Shown here piece by piece: positions 1-7,550 of a stretch of 58,232 bases of DNA. The position numbers were made by a program, and so were the translations under genes. The DNA is taken from the NCBI GenBank assembly GCA_023381355.1, contig JAMCUL010000024.1:1-58232 (forward strand). Direction: 5' to 3'. The notes under the pieces are model-generated. The model did not search any database. It saw only the letters and a list, made by a program, of their open reading frames with translations, and had not been told where the DNA came from. This stretch comes from Thermoplasmatota archaeon. Lineage in GTDB: Archaea; Thermoplasmatota; Thermoplasmata; Thermoplasmatales; Thermoplasmataceae. Each line of letters starts with the position of its first letter. Positions within the stretch are counted from its first letter, which is position 1.

Positions 1-2
1 GA

Positions 3-431
3 AAAACACATCTATCCATTGCACTTGGAATGAGATCAATCATGTCAGATATACCTGCATATTACATATCTGCAGTCAAGCTTGTGCAGACATTGAAGAG
101 AGATTATGATCTGAAGAGACTTGAATATCGCATAAAGACATATTCAAGATTCAAATTGATGATAGTGGATGAGATTGGATACCTTCCATTGACAAGGGAA
201 GAATCAAACCTGTTCTTCCAGTTCGTATCATCAAGATATGAGAAGAGATCAACCATATACACAAGCAACAAATCTTTTTCAGAATGGGGAGAAGTCCTGG
301 GAGATTCAGTAATGGCAGCTGCTGTCCTTGATCGCATACTGCATCACTGCACTGTCATAAACATAAAGGGTGAATCTTACAGGCTCAAGGACAGGAAGAA
401 GAATTCACTACAAACAATGAGGAAGGAGTGA
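3..431 (+). CDS. istB: IstB-like ATPase of an IS21-family element (5' truncated by window edge)
   Basis: This is the ATP-binding helper protein of an IS21-type transposase pair. The reading frame is open from the first bases of the window: it begins with the end of a Walker A motif (GKTHLSIALG), so the start lies outside. The Walker B region is visible as LMIVDEIGYLPL, followed by the FFQFVSSRYEKRSTIYTSN stretch and the LDRILHHCTVI sensor region typical of IstB (a DnaA/DnaC-like AAA+ protein). The C-terminus looks complete and intact. The IstA partner would lie upstream, outside the window. An element-end-like repeat follows 29 bp after the stop. Confidence 0.9.
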   Translation, partial: KTHLSIALGMRSIMSDIPAYYISAVKLVQTLKRDYDLKRLEYRIKTYSRFKLMIVDEIGYLPLTREESNLFFQFVSSRYEKRSTIYTSNKSFSEWGEVLGDSVMAAAVLDRILHHCTVINIKGESYRLKDRKKNSLQTMRKE

Positions 432-459
432 AAAGGGAATGAAAACTATATATAAAGGG

Positions 460-508
460 GGTCAATTCCAAACCGGCGATTTTGCACAAATCTTGATCGG
501 CGTTTACA
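460..508 (+). repeat. IS21-type element end, copy 1
   Basis: This 49-bp stretch lies just downstream of istB. It starts with GGTC, has a central CGGCGATTTT block and ends in GCGTTTACA. The same layout recurs at 657-705 and 1349-1396. IS21 elements carry multiple terminal repeats, so these are probably transposase binding sites at the right end of the element. Confidence 0.6.
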
Positions 509-656
509 ATAAGCGTTCTTGATCTTGAGGACAACTCCTCGTCATAAAGCATGCGTCTCTATTCTTTCATTCTTTACCGGAAAGGGAACTTGCAGCATAT
601 ATATGCGTATAATAGACAGGTCTGTAGTAGTTAGAATGAAAATTATACATCGATGA

Positions 657-705
657 GGTCGTTTCTAAGCCGGAGATTTTACTAAAATCCTATTCTGCGT
701 TTACA
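657..705 (+). repeat. IS21-type element end, copy 2
   Basis: This 49-bp copy has the same length as the first. It shares GGTC at the start, CCGGAGATTTT in the middle and GCGTTTACA at the end. The rest is diverged. Confidence 0.55.
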
Positions 706-708
706 TAC

Positions 709-1348
709 GTATGATTCCACGAAATGAAGGATCTGCCTGTGTACTGTTACTTATTCTTGTGATTGCTTCACTAATGGAATGTCTTTACCTTGCAGGAGAT
801 TTCTCATCCTCACACTCCTTTGATATTAAGTGAACTTGCAGGATATGATTCAGTCTTAGTGATTTTGGGTGCATGGATAACTTCTACCTGTCATTATTGA
901 TTCTCCGGATCCGCTATATGTACAGAGAAACCAATATCTCTGGACCTTCTGACCACCTCAAATGCTGTTGACGAGATTCTAAAGTCAAAGATATTTGGGT
1001 GTTATACCATTCAGACTTCTTTCAGGACATCATATTGAATCAAAAGGGAGGAAAACTAAAATTCTACCCAAGGGTCATTAAATTTACTTCATATTCTACA
1101 ACTTGTAAGCACACATCCTAATTTACACATTTTCGGCCACTTAATGGTCCACTTTAATCTGCATTATATCTGGTTTTGTATACTCGTATTTACTGCCTCC
1201 ATGGTCCATGAGGCAACGGAAACAATTATGATGAGCCAGTTCACCGTGTCAGCAATTTGGAGTGCATAATTGAAAGGATATTTCACAAATAAGAAAATTG
1301 CAAACAAAAAAGGGTTACTAATCGCAAATAAAATGAATAACTGCAAGT
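709..1348. other. No recognisable gene between element-end repeats
   Basis: I see no supported coding region here. The longest plus-strand open stretch, roughly 977-1126, has no start codon and no recognisable motif. A short minus-strand frame encoding two hydrophobic stretches begins inside the third repeat. The region is most simply decayed mobile-element or flanking sequence lying between copies of the element end. Confidence 0.4.
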
Positions 1349-1396
1349 GGTACCTCAAATTTGACGATTTTGGATACTTTTCGATGTGCGTTTACA
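1349..1396 (+). repeat. IS21-type element end, copy 3
   Basis: This 48-bp copy has GGTAC at the start, GACGATTTTGG in the middle and GTGCGTTTACA at the end. It is the most diverged of the three and lies 98 bp upstream of the helicase gene. Confidence 0.5.
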
Positions 1397-1493
1397 CAAA
1401 TCTTACGCTGAGATAATCATGCTGATCTGACTAAATGAAATTTTGACAAGGAATCTTTAAAATAACTGAAAAGCATTTTAAGATAGAAGATCA

Positions 1494-2855
1494 TTGTTTT
1501 TTGGAATGAGAATGAATTTCAGCAGGGGAAGTCTGCTTATTGACAATATAGATCGAACAATACCAGACTGGATTCAATATGATTCGAGAATCGGATCTTA
1601 CAGAACTCTTGCCTTCAGATACAAAGAGATGAAAAGACTGTTTCCTGACATTGAAGATCATGTATTTAATGACGAGATAGTGAATGTTTCACATGATGAG
1701 AAGCTGCGTTCATATCAGAGGAAGGCCATAGAAGTCTGGACCAAGAATGACTATGGTGGAGTCGTTGTTCTTCCAACTGCTGCAGGAAAGACCCATATAG
1801 GAATTGAGGCAATTGGGATTCTCAGGACAACAACCATTGTTATCGCACCTACGATAGAACTTGTCCAGCAGTGGCGCAAGCGCCTTGAGGATGTTTTTGG
1901 CGTGAGGATCGGGCAGATAGGTGGCGGGGTGAAGGAAATTGAGGATATTTCAGTTGCAACTTATGATTCTGCATATCTTATGGCTGAAACCCTGGGAAAC
2001 AGATTCGAATTTCTTCTCGCAGATGAAGTTCATCATATGGCTTCGCAGAGGTACATGGATATTGCAAGGATGTATGCGTCTCCATACCGGCTCGGGTTGA
2101 CAGCAACTTTCGAAAGAATAGATATGCTCCACGAAGATCTTGAGAAATTCATGGGTGGCAAGATATTCGAGCTTGGTTATGATGAACTCAGCGAGTACCT
2201 CTCCAACTATGAAATTATCAGGATACCTGTGGAACTGGAACAGGAGGAGGAAGAAGAATATGAGAAGAATCATGACATATTCATCTCATACCTGCGCAGG
2301 CACAGGATAACGATGAGAGGCCCATGGGACTTCCAGAAATTCATAATGTCCTCATGGAATCCGGAGGGAAGGGAGGCATTGATGGCATGGAGAAAGGCAA
2401 GAAAGATCGCCTTCAATGCAAGGGTAAAGAAGGATATTGTCAGATATGTGCTGAACAGGCACAGGGGCGAGAAGACGTTGATCTTTTCAGATGATACAGA
2501 ATCCGCATACATGATTTCAAGGGAATTCCTCATTCCATGCATCACATATCTGACTCCGGGACCTGAGAGGAAGATGTATCTTGACATGTTTCGAAGTGGG
2601 AAAGTGAGGGCACTCACAACGTCAAGAGTCCTGGATGAGGGAATTGACGTCCCGGATGCGTCAGTTGGAATCGTCCTGAGTGGTTCTGGCAGCTCCAGGC
2701 AGTTCAGGCAGAGACTCGGGAGAATACTTAGACCGGGAGATGGAAAGAAAGCAGTCATGTATGAAATAGTCGCAAGAGGTACCTCAGAATACGGTACTTC
2801 AAAGAGGAGGAGGAAAGGTGTTCCCGTCTCAATTGATGATGATAAGGAAGAGTAA
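1494..2855 (+). CDS. xpb: Archaeal XPB/Rad25-type superfamily 2 DNA helicase
   Basis: This is a DNA translocase/helicase of the XPB family, used in archaea with the nuclease Bax1 in DNA repair. Visible motifs are Walker A PTAAGKT (residues 94-100), DEVHH (177-181), GLTATFERID (about 201-210), a thumb-like region around residues 255-290, VLDEGIDVPDA and QRLGRILRP. Length (453 aa) and motif order match archaeal XPB. The RED motif that follows TATFE in family members reads R-I-D here (see findings). A TATA-like CTTTAAAATA near 1455-1464 suggests a short leader. TTG 1494, ATG 1506 and ATG 1512 are all possible starts. The stop overlaps the downstream bax1 start by 38 bp, so the two are an operon. 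Confidence 0.92.
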   Translation: MFFGMRMNFSRGSLLIDNIDRTIPDWIQYDSRIGSYRTLAFRYKEMKRLFPDIEDHVFNDEIVNVSHDEKLRSYQRKAIEVWTKNDYGGVVVLPTAAGKTHIGIEAIGILRTTTIVIAPTIELVQQWRKRLEDVFGVRIGQIGGGVKEIEDISVATYDSAYLMAETLGNRFEFLLADEVHHMASQRYMDIARMYASPYRLGLTATFERIDMLHEDLEKFMGGKIFELGYDELSEYLSNYEIIRIPVELEQEEEEEYEKNHDIFISYLRRHRITMRGPWDFQKFIMSSWNPEGREALMAWRKARKIAFNARVKKDIVRYVLNRHRGEKTLIFSDDTESAYMISREFLIPCITYLTPGPERKMYLDMFRSGKVRALTTSRVLDEGIDVPDASVGIVLSGSGSSRQFRQRLGRILRPGDGKKAVMYEIVARGTSEYGTSKRRRKGVPVSIDDDKEE

Positions 2856-4158
2856 GACAGGCATCGCAAGAAGCATACTGCTTGACGAGACCAGCAGTGA
2901 TTATGCCCGATCCGTAATGGAAGTATTTAACGACAGCATAGGGTCTACATACGGTGAAATTGAGGAAAAGATCAGGGATCTGGAACTCAGGTCCCAGAAT
3001 CCAAAAATTGTAAGGGGCATATTCACCGTAGTTTCGAGAGACTGCAGTTTTTTCTCCTATTCAAAAATTCCACCAAATGTGATAAGGGAGAAAATATTCT
3101 CAGATCCTGAAACGCCTGCAATTTCACCGGAAACCAGGGAAAACCTCCTTATGAAGATTGCTGATGACCTTGGAATCAGTGTCGATGAGATTGAGAAATC
3201 CATTTATGGAGATCTGGATTCTGAAAAGACCCTGGAAAAAGTTCCTGAAACAGGTTCAGAAAGAATCATTAAAAAATTCAATCTCGAGCAGGTTGAAACC
3301 GCACTGATGAGGGCATCCTCAATAGACCTGAAAATGGGGCAGCCAGATCCCGCCATCCTTCGTTTCCTTGGGAGAATCGGACTCCTCTTCTCCTTAACCC
3401 GTGAGGGTGAAGTGACTCACCTAAAGATATCTGGACCACTTTCTACAGTCGGGAAGACAGAGAGATATGGCCCACTATTCGCGCTGTTCCTGAGAAGATT
3501 GCTTATGCTGGAAGATTGGGAAGCAGAGGCTGAACTGGAACTTGGAAAAAAGGAAGAAAAATCATCATTCAAATATTTCTTCGACAGTTCGATGAGGGAG
3601 TTACTTGACGTCCATAATTATTCTGGGGAAGAACTTCCAGATTTCGTTCAGGAAGATGGTGAGGGGACCCTTATTGAGGGAAAACTCTATTTTGCAGATT
3701 ACAGAATAAATATTTCCGGAGACTGGGTTTTAGTGATCATAACAAGGCCAATCAATCTTGAGGAGAATCGCTCACTTGCCAGAATCCTGAAAAATGGAGG
3801 AAAACAGGTATTTGTGTTCACTTTGCTCAGGAATAATGAGAAATGCCCATCTGGGGAGAAATGCTTCAAGAACAAAGTTGACTGGCATTCGGTTAAGGAA
3901 TATATTGAAAAGATAAATGAGAAGAAAGTGAGGAACACTGAAAGACACGAAATAGAGAAAAGAAAGGAAAATAACATACAAAAAAGCACGGCAAACCCTG
4001 ATGTGATAAGACATCTTGAAGAACTTTATCCTGATTCTTACTCAATGGTAGATTATCTTGAATTCATGGGTCTTGATCCATCCAGCGTCCTTTCAAATCT
4101 TGGTTATAAAATAAAGTGGCGGGGGCTCAGAATTGAGGTTACAGGAAAAGAAGCATAA
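2818..4158 (+). CDS. bax1: Bax1-like nuclease (DUF790), partner of XPB
   Basis: The product is a 446-residue DUF790-family protein. In archaea Bax1 binds XPB and supplies structure-specific endonuclease activity for excision-type repair. Support comes from position (overlapping the end of xpb by 38 bp), length, and family-like stretches: PKIVRGIFTVVSRDCSFF in the N-terminal half, GKLYFADYRIN and the hydrophobic VLVIITRPIN followed by KNGGKQVFVFTLL in the nuclease half. The C-terminus is rich in lysine and glutamate. GTG 2818 is preferred because a strong GGAGGAGGAAAG ribosome site precedes it; ATG 2836 or 2839 are alternatives. Translational coupling with xpb is likely. Confidence 0.82.
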   Translation: MFPSQLMMIRKSKTGIARSILLDETSSDYARSVMEVFNDSIGSTYGEIEEKIRDLELRSQNPKIVRGIFTVVSRDCSFFSYSKIPPNVIREKIFSDPETPAISPETRENLLMKIADDLGISVDEIEKSIYGDLDSEKTLEKVPETGSERIIKKFNLEQVETALMRASSIDLKMGQPDPAILRFLGRIGLLFSLTREGEVTHLKISGPLSTVGKTERYGPLFALFLRRLLMLEDWEAEAELELGKKEEKSSFKYFFDSSMRELLDVHNYSGEELPDFVQEDGEGTLIEGKLYFADYRINISGDWVLVIITRPINLEENRSLARILKNGGKQVFVFTLLRNNEKCPSGEKCFKNKVDWHSVKEYIEKINEKKVRNTERHEIEKRKENNIQKSTANPDVIRHLEELYPDSYSMVDYLEFMGLDPSSVLSNLGYKIKWRGLRIEVTGKEA

Positions 4159-4227
4159 ATTTGGATTTTCCATAATCCTGCAGAAATATCTTTCTTAAGT
4201 TCCTTGGAATTTATTTTCTCTCAATCT

Positions 4228-4833
4228 TTATTTTTTTCTAATCTTCTTTTTGAACTTCTCCATCTCTAAAAGACTCATTACTGAGAATATGACCCCTGCC
4301 GTTATGGATACAGCAAGAGGATATTCAAAAATAGTAACTGGTGGACGTATAATAGACAATATTACGCTTCCAGTCACATTCTTCTGAAACCATCTGTATG
4401 CCGTTGTGTTATTCACAGCCTTTACATTAACATCGAAAATAAAGTATGCAAAAATTTTATAATTTCCAGGATTTAGAGAAAGATGGAATGAGCCAGATTC
4501 CCCGAAAGTTATATTATTTGCCTCCATGGTAGTGTTGTATTTTGATGAATTGATACATAACAGAAGACTGTTGGGTGGCTTTAAGGCGCCGGTTGTTCTG
4601 ACATCGTCATAGTAATATATTGACCCCCCACTTCCATATGAAAATATCGGTATTTTTTTCAGAAATCCTGAACCTAAATATACGGATGATGTGTTGTTGT
4701 ATACATGAATGCAATCATCAGCTTTTGCTGATATTGGATTGTTGCTTGAATCTTCCACATATGTAAGGCCTGAAAACATCAGAATGAAAATAACTGATAT
4801 TGCTGCCAGTCTCATGTACTGTTTCCAGATCAT
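4228..4833 (-). CDS. Membrane-anchored extracellular protein, last gene of ABC cluster
   Basis: This 201-residue protein is not recognised. It has an N-terminal hydrophobic segment (about residues 8-27) that could be a signal peptide or anchor, an asparagine- and serine-rich external domain with several N-glycosylation sequons, and a C-terminal membrane segment (about 172-190) followed by a KKKIRKK cytoplasmic tail. This resembles the layout of the 6424-7278 product. A GGTGA ribosome site precedes the ATG, and the gene starts 4 bp after the permease stop, so the two are probably co-transcribed. An accessory subunit of the neighbouring ABC exporter, or an immunity or sensor protein, is possible but unproven. 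Confidence 0.75.
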   Translation of the reverse strand: MIWKQYMRLAAISVIFILMFSGLTYVEDSSNNPISAKADDCIHVYNNTSSVYLGSGFLKKIPIFSYGSGGSIYYYDDVRTTGALKPPNSLLLCINSSKYNTTMEANNITFGESGSFHLSLNPGNYKIFAYFIFDVNVKAVNNTTAYRWFQKNVTGSVILSIIRPPVTIFEYPLAVSITAGVIFSVMSLLEMEKFKKKIRKK

Positions 4834-4837
4834 CTTT

Positions 4838-5560
4838 TCACCTTCCCAGTGGCTTGATACTTCTAAACCTGAGCAAGTATGAGGATACTATGAAGAAAAT
4901 AATGCCCAGGGTAATCTCCATTATACAACCCTCTATACCCATACCTGAAAGCCTGGATCCAAGTCTTATGTTTTCAAATCCTGCAATTGTAGCTGAAAGG
5001 AGATTTTTTTGAGCATATTTGTCAAATATTTGTGGCGATATGAAAATAAAGAATGAAAGAATTGCTCCCGCAGAAACTATGGGAACCCTTAAAGTAACTG
5101 AAATTAAATATCCGAGACCAGTACAAAAAACATTTAAACCAATCAGGGCAAGAAGAAATTCTATTATGAATAAATCTGAAATTCGTAACTCTACATAATA
5201 GGTAAATATTGAAAAGACGGTAAAATTCAGCAGGGAAGTGTAAATCACTGACCATAGAAATAGCGAAAGAAGTATCTCCATCGGACTTTTGCCATTTGCA
5301 ACCAATGTGAGAAATTTTCCATTGTTCAACATTGACCCCATTGAGAAAATGTTGAGTGAGACCATTATTATGTAAATCATATATATGCTTGATAAAGTCG
5401 TATCCCCAAGAGAATAGAGTGGGGTTTCACCAGTAAGATCATTCATATAAAAATATTGTGTGTATAATATAAGAATGAGAGAAATCATAAGAAGAAATTC
5501 AATAATATAAAACGGATCCATTTCAAGGCTTATGAGCATTTGAAAAGTAGATTTATTCAT
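4838..5560 (-). CDS. ABC-2 type transporter permease
   Basis: This hydrophobic protein of about 240 residues has roughly six predicted membrane segments and no soluble domain, fitting the membrane half of an ABC-2 exporter. I chose the internal ATG at 5560 (MNKSTFQM) rather than an upstream frame start at 5644. The extra 28 residues are polar and lie wholly inside the ATPase gene, whereas ATG 5560 gives an 8-bp overlap with the ATPase stop, typical of coupled translation. The next gene, at 4833, follows after 4 bp. The substrate is unknown; exported peptides or proteins of the same cluster are candidates. Confidence 0.78.
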   Translation of the reverse strand: MNKSTFQMLISLEMDPFYIIEFLLMISLILILYTQYFYMNDLTGETPLYSLGDTTLSSIYMIYIIMVSLNIFSMGSMLNNGKFLTLVANGKSPMEILLSLFLWSVIYTSLLNFTVFSIFTYYVELRISDLFIIEFLLALIGLNVFCTGLGYLISVTLRVPIVSAGAILSFFIFISPQIFDKYAQKNLLSATIAGFENIRLGSRLSGMGIEGCIMEITLGIIFFIVSSYLLRFRSIKPLGR

Positions 5561-6449
5561 ACAACCACCCCAGGATTGACGGAATGCGAAGGTATGATGT
5601 GATTTGGACGCCTGAATTTCGTGCGATTTCATTGCATTTTTCAAGACTTAAAGATGTCATAATGCCCCCACTCCTGATAAATGCCTTATCATCCACTTCC
5701 CTTATTTTCCCTATTATGATGTTATCACCATCCGTCCGAATTATACTATAATATTTTTCTACATGTTGTCTCTGGTATTTTTTAATAATTCCCGATCTCA
5801 TAACCAAAATCGAATCGTAGATGGTGAGAATTTCATCAAAAAGGTGAGTTGATATGAAAAACAGGCTTCCATCCTCAAGTGACTTTTTTCTTATGGCATC
5901 AGACACCAGTGATCTTTTGTGAATATCTATGTTTGAATTGGGCTCGTCAAGTATGTATATTGAGGAATTCGCCCCAAGAATGCATGAGAGCATCAGAAGT
6001 TGTTGTTCGCCAGAGCTAAGGGATTGAACAGTTGAATTGAGCAGGTAGCTTATTGAGAACATGTCCATATAATCCATCACTTTTTCGCTGGTTGTTCCAG
6101 ACAATGAGGCAAACCAGTATATTTGTTCCCGAACACTGGATCCATTAAGCCACGATGGTTTTTCCGGCATGAAACTTACGTCACGCATTGCTTTTTTATG
6201 ATGTTTCCATGGATCAGAACCGTTTAAACTAACAGTACCTCTTTCAGGCCTGAGGACTCCAGTTATAATGTAAAATAATGTGCTTTTTCCCGCACCATTT
6301 TCCCCCACTATGACATTTAATCCGTTTGTTAATTCAATGCTGGCTTCCTTAATAACTTCCTTACCTTTGAATGATTTTGAAATGCCTCTGCATTCTATGT
6401 TTGCAGAATCTATTATTGACGATCTAATTTTTTCGCCTCCTTGAAGCAC
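5553..6449 (-). CDS. ABC transporter ATPase subunit (exporter type)
   Basis: This 298-residue nucleotide-binding subunit has Walker A GENGAGKST, Q-loop region SFMPEKPSW, signature LSSGEQQLLML, Walker B SIYILDEPN and a switch histidine in FISTHLFDE. The C-terminal 90 residues extend beyond the core, as in ABC-2 exporter ATPases. It is cytoplasmic and pairs with the permease at 4838-5560. The start is uncertain: GTG 6449 lies inside the upstream gene without an obvious ribosome site, while an AAGGAGG site lies 7 nt before an in-frame ATT codon at 6428. No ATG precedes the conserved region. Confidence 0.88.
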   Translation of the reverse strand: MLQGGEKIRSSIIDSANIECRGISKSFKGKEVIKEASIELTNGLNVIVGENGAGKSTLFYIITGVLRPERGTVSLNGSDPWKHHKKAMRDVSFMPEKPSWLNGSSVREQIYWFASLSGTTSEKVMDYMDMFSISYLLNSTVQSLSSGEQQLLMLSCILGANSSIYILDEPNSNIDIHKRSLVSDAIRKKSLEDGSLFFISTHLFDEILTIYDSILVMRSGIIKKYQRQHVEKYYSIIRTDGDNIIIGKIREVDDKAFIRSGGIMTSLSLEKCNEIARNSGVQITSYLRIPSILGWLYE

Positions 6450-7278
6450 TTCTATACAAAGAGATAAGGAACATTATTCCAACCACCCACATAATAACGT
6501 CTACAACCACGTATTTTGAAAGGTAATACGATAAATTCAATTGGCCAATTGAAACATTGGTGCTTATCAGTGAAATGGAGAAAAGAGAGACGTTTGAAAC
6601 TGAAGAATTTTCAAACAGTGAGGCGACAACGCTTGAATTTCCCGTTAATTGCATTTGCGTTAGAAAGAACCCGGAGGATGATTGTACATAGTATGCCCTA
6701 TTACCGCCCGTCTCGTTTGACACACTTTCATAAAATCCCTCTGGCTGTTGTGATACTTGTGTTAAATTTAGTTCCTCCGATATTGCATGAATTGAACCAT
6801 GTGGATTGGGTATGATCCCGAAATTGGTTCCCTGACCAATGTTCTGAGCAGTTATATTGAAGACATTTGTAAATTCGCCTATACCCATCCCTGCGTTTGT
6901 AAAGAATGAACTGGAGAGTTTTGAATCTTGAGTGCTGAGGGTTGAAAATGACTTTACCAGCGTTATATTAAAGTTTGCATCCCCATAGATTCTTATAGAA
7001 AAATCATAAACTTTCCTGCTTACGCTTATATTTATATAACCCGTGTAAAATGATGAATCACCTATTGCCTTTTCCATTGAATTTTTTTTATAGAAATTTA
7101 TTGGCCCCTCCGAGATCATCTCATAATGATAAACCGCTCCCTGACTATCGACTCCAGATATCAGGGTGCTGTTTTCATTATACGTCATTATTAGGGGTGA
7201 TACTGTTATTGATGCGGTTAGAAACGAAATAACCAGAATAAAAATCACCATGAACTTCCTAAGTTTTATTTTGCTCAC
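6424..7278 (-). CDS. Membrane-anchored extracellular protein preceding ABC exporter genes
   Basis: This 284-residue protein of unknown family has an N-terminal hydrophobic segment (about residues 8-30), a long external domain rich in Ser, Asn, Thr and N-X-S/T sequons, and a C-terminal membrane helix (about 255-275) with a basic SASRRRKN tail. It begins at GTG 7278 and ends 26 bp inside the ATPase gene. TATA-like sequence around 7335-7342 suggests that this gene and the three downstream genes have their own promoter, so the transposon insertion upstream need not silence them. It may be an accessory or receptor component of the exporter, by position only. Confidence 0.75.
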   Translation of the reverse strand: MSKIKLRKFMVIFILVISFLTASITVSPLIMTYNENSTLISGVDSQGAVYHYEMISEGPINFYKKNSMEKAIGDSSFYTGYINISVSRKVYDFSIRIYGDANFNITLVKSFSTLSTQDSKLSSSFFTNAGMGIGEFTNVFNITAQNIGQGTNFGIIPNPHGSIHAISEELNLTQVSQQPEGFYESVSNETGGNRAYYVQSSSGFFLTQMQLTGNSSVVASLFENSSVSNVSLFSISLISTNVSIGQLNLSYYLSKYVVVDVIMWVVGIMFLISLYRSASRRRKN

Positions 7279-7370
7279 CTCTTACCCAATCTGGAATGAA
7301 ATATAATTATTTCATTAAGACTTAATTTAGATTTAAATATTATAATTTCTCTTAAAATCACCAACCCCTA

Positions 7371-7525
7371 TCATCCGCCGCCAGATTGAGAAAATATTTT
7401 CGCCAAATTTCCGAGGGCCATCCATCCAGCTACATCGGAGTCTAAAACGCTATTGTAGCTTACCCAGTACTTGATATAAATATCTCCGTTTCCCATTACT
7501 TTGTAATCAACGAGTATATTTGTAT
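7371..7525 (-). pseudogene. 3' fragment of transposon-split exported protein gene
   Basis: Read on the minus strand, the sequence directly after the insertion sequence encodes a 49-residue tail starting NILVDYKVMGNG and ending KIFSQSGGG before a stop at 7371-7373. It has no start of its own. Joined to the fragment at 9172-9727 after removing the insertion and one copy of its 6-bp duplication, it gives one continuous frame of about 234 codons. It is the inactivated C-terminal end of that gene. Confidence 0.85.
7520..7525. repeat. Target site duplication, left copy (TTGTAT)
   Basis: TTGTAT directly abuts the left inverted repeat of the insertion sequence. The same six bases abut the right end at 9172-9177. 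Confidence 0.85.
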
Positions 7526-7550
7526 CCTGAACTCCCGGGTTTTACCACCA
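7526..7550. repeat. Left inverted repeat of the insertion sequence
   Basis: This 25-bp end matches the reverse complement of 9146-9171 with a few mismatches and a one-base gap. The transposase stop codon (minus-strand TAA) lies within it. Confidence 0.85.

Noticed and set aside
1164-1358. Minus-strand 64-residue hydrophobic frame
   Set aside because: It starts inside an element-end repeat, has no ribosome site or clear promoter and lies in apparently decayed sequence.
460-1396. CRISPR-like reading of the repeated blocks
   Set aside because: Only three diverged copies with irregular spacing (197 and 692 bp) and no cas genes; IS21 ends explain them better.
2270-2869. Long minus-strand frame opposite the XPB gene
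   Set aside because: It lies wholly opposite a strongly conserved helicase gene, has no family features, and its open length follows from codon bias of the real gene.
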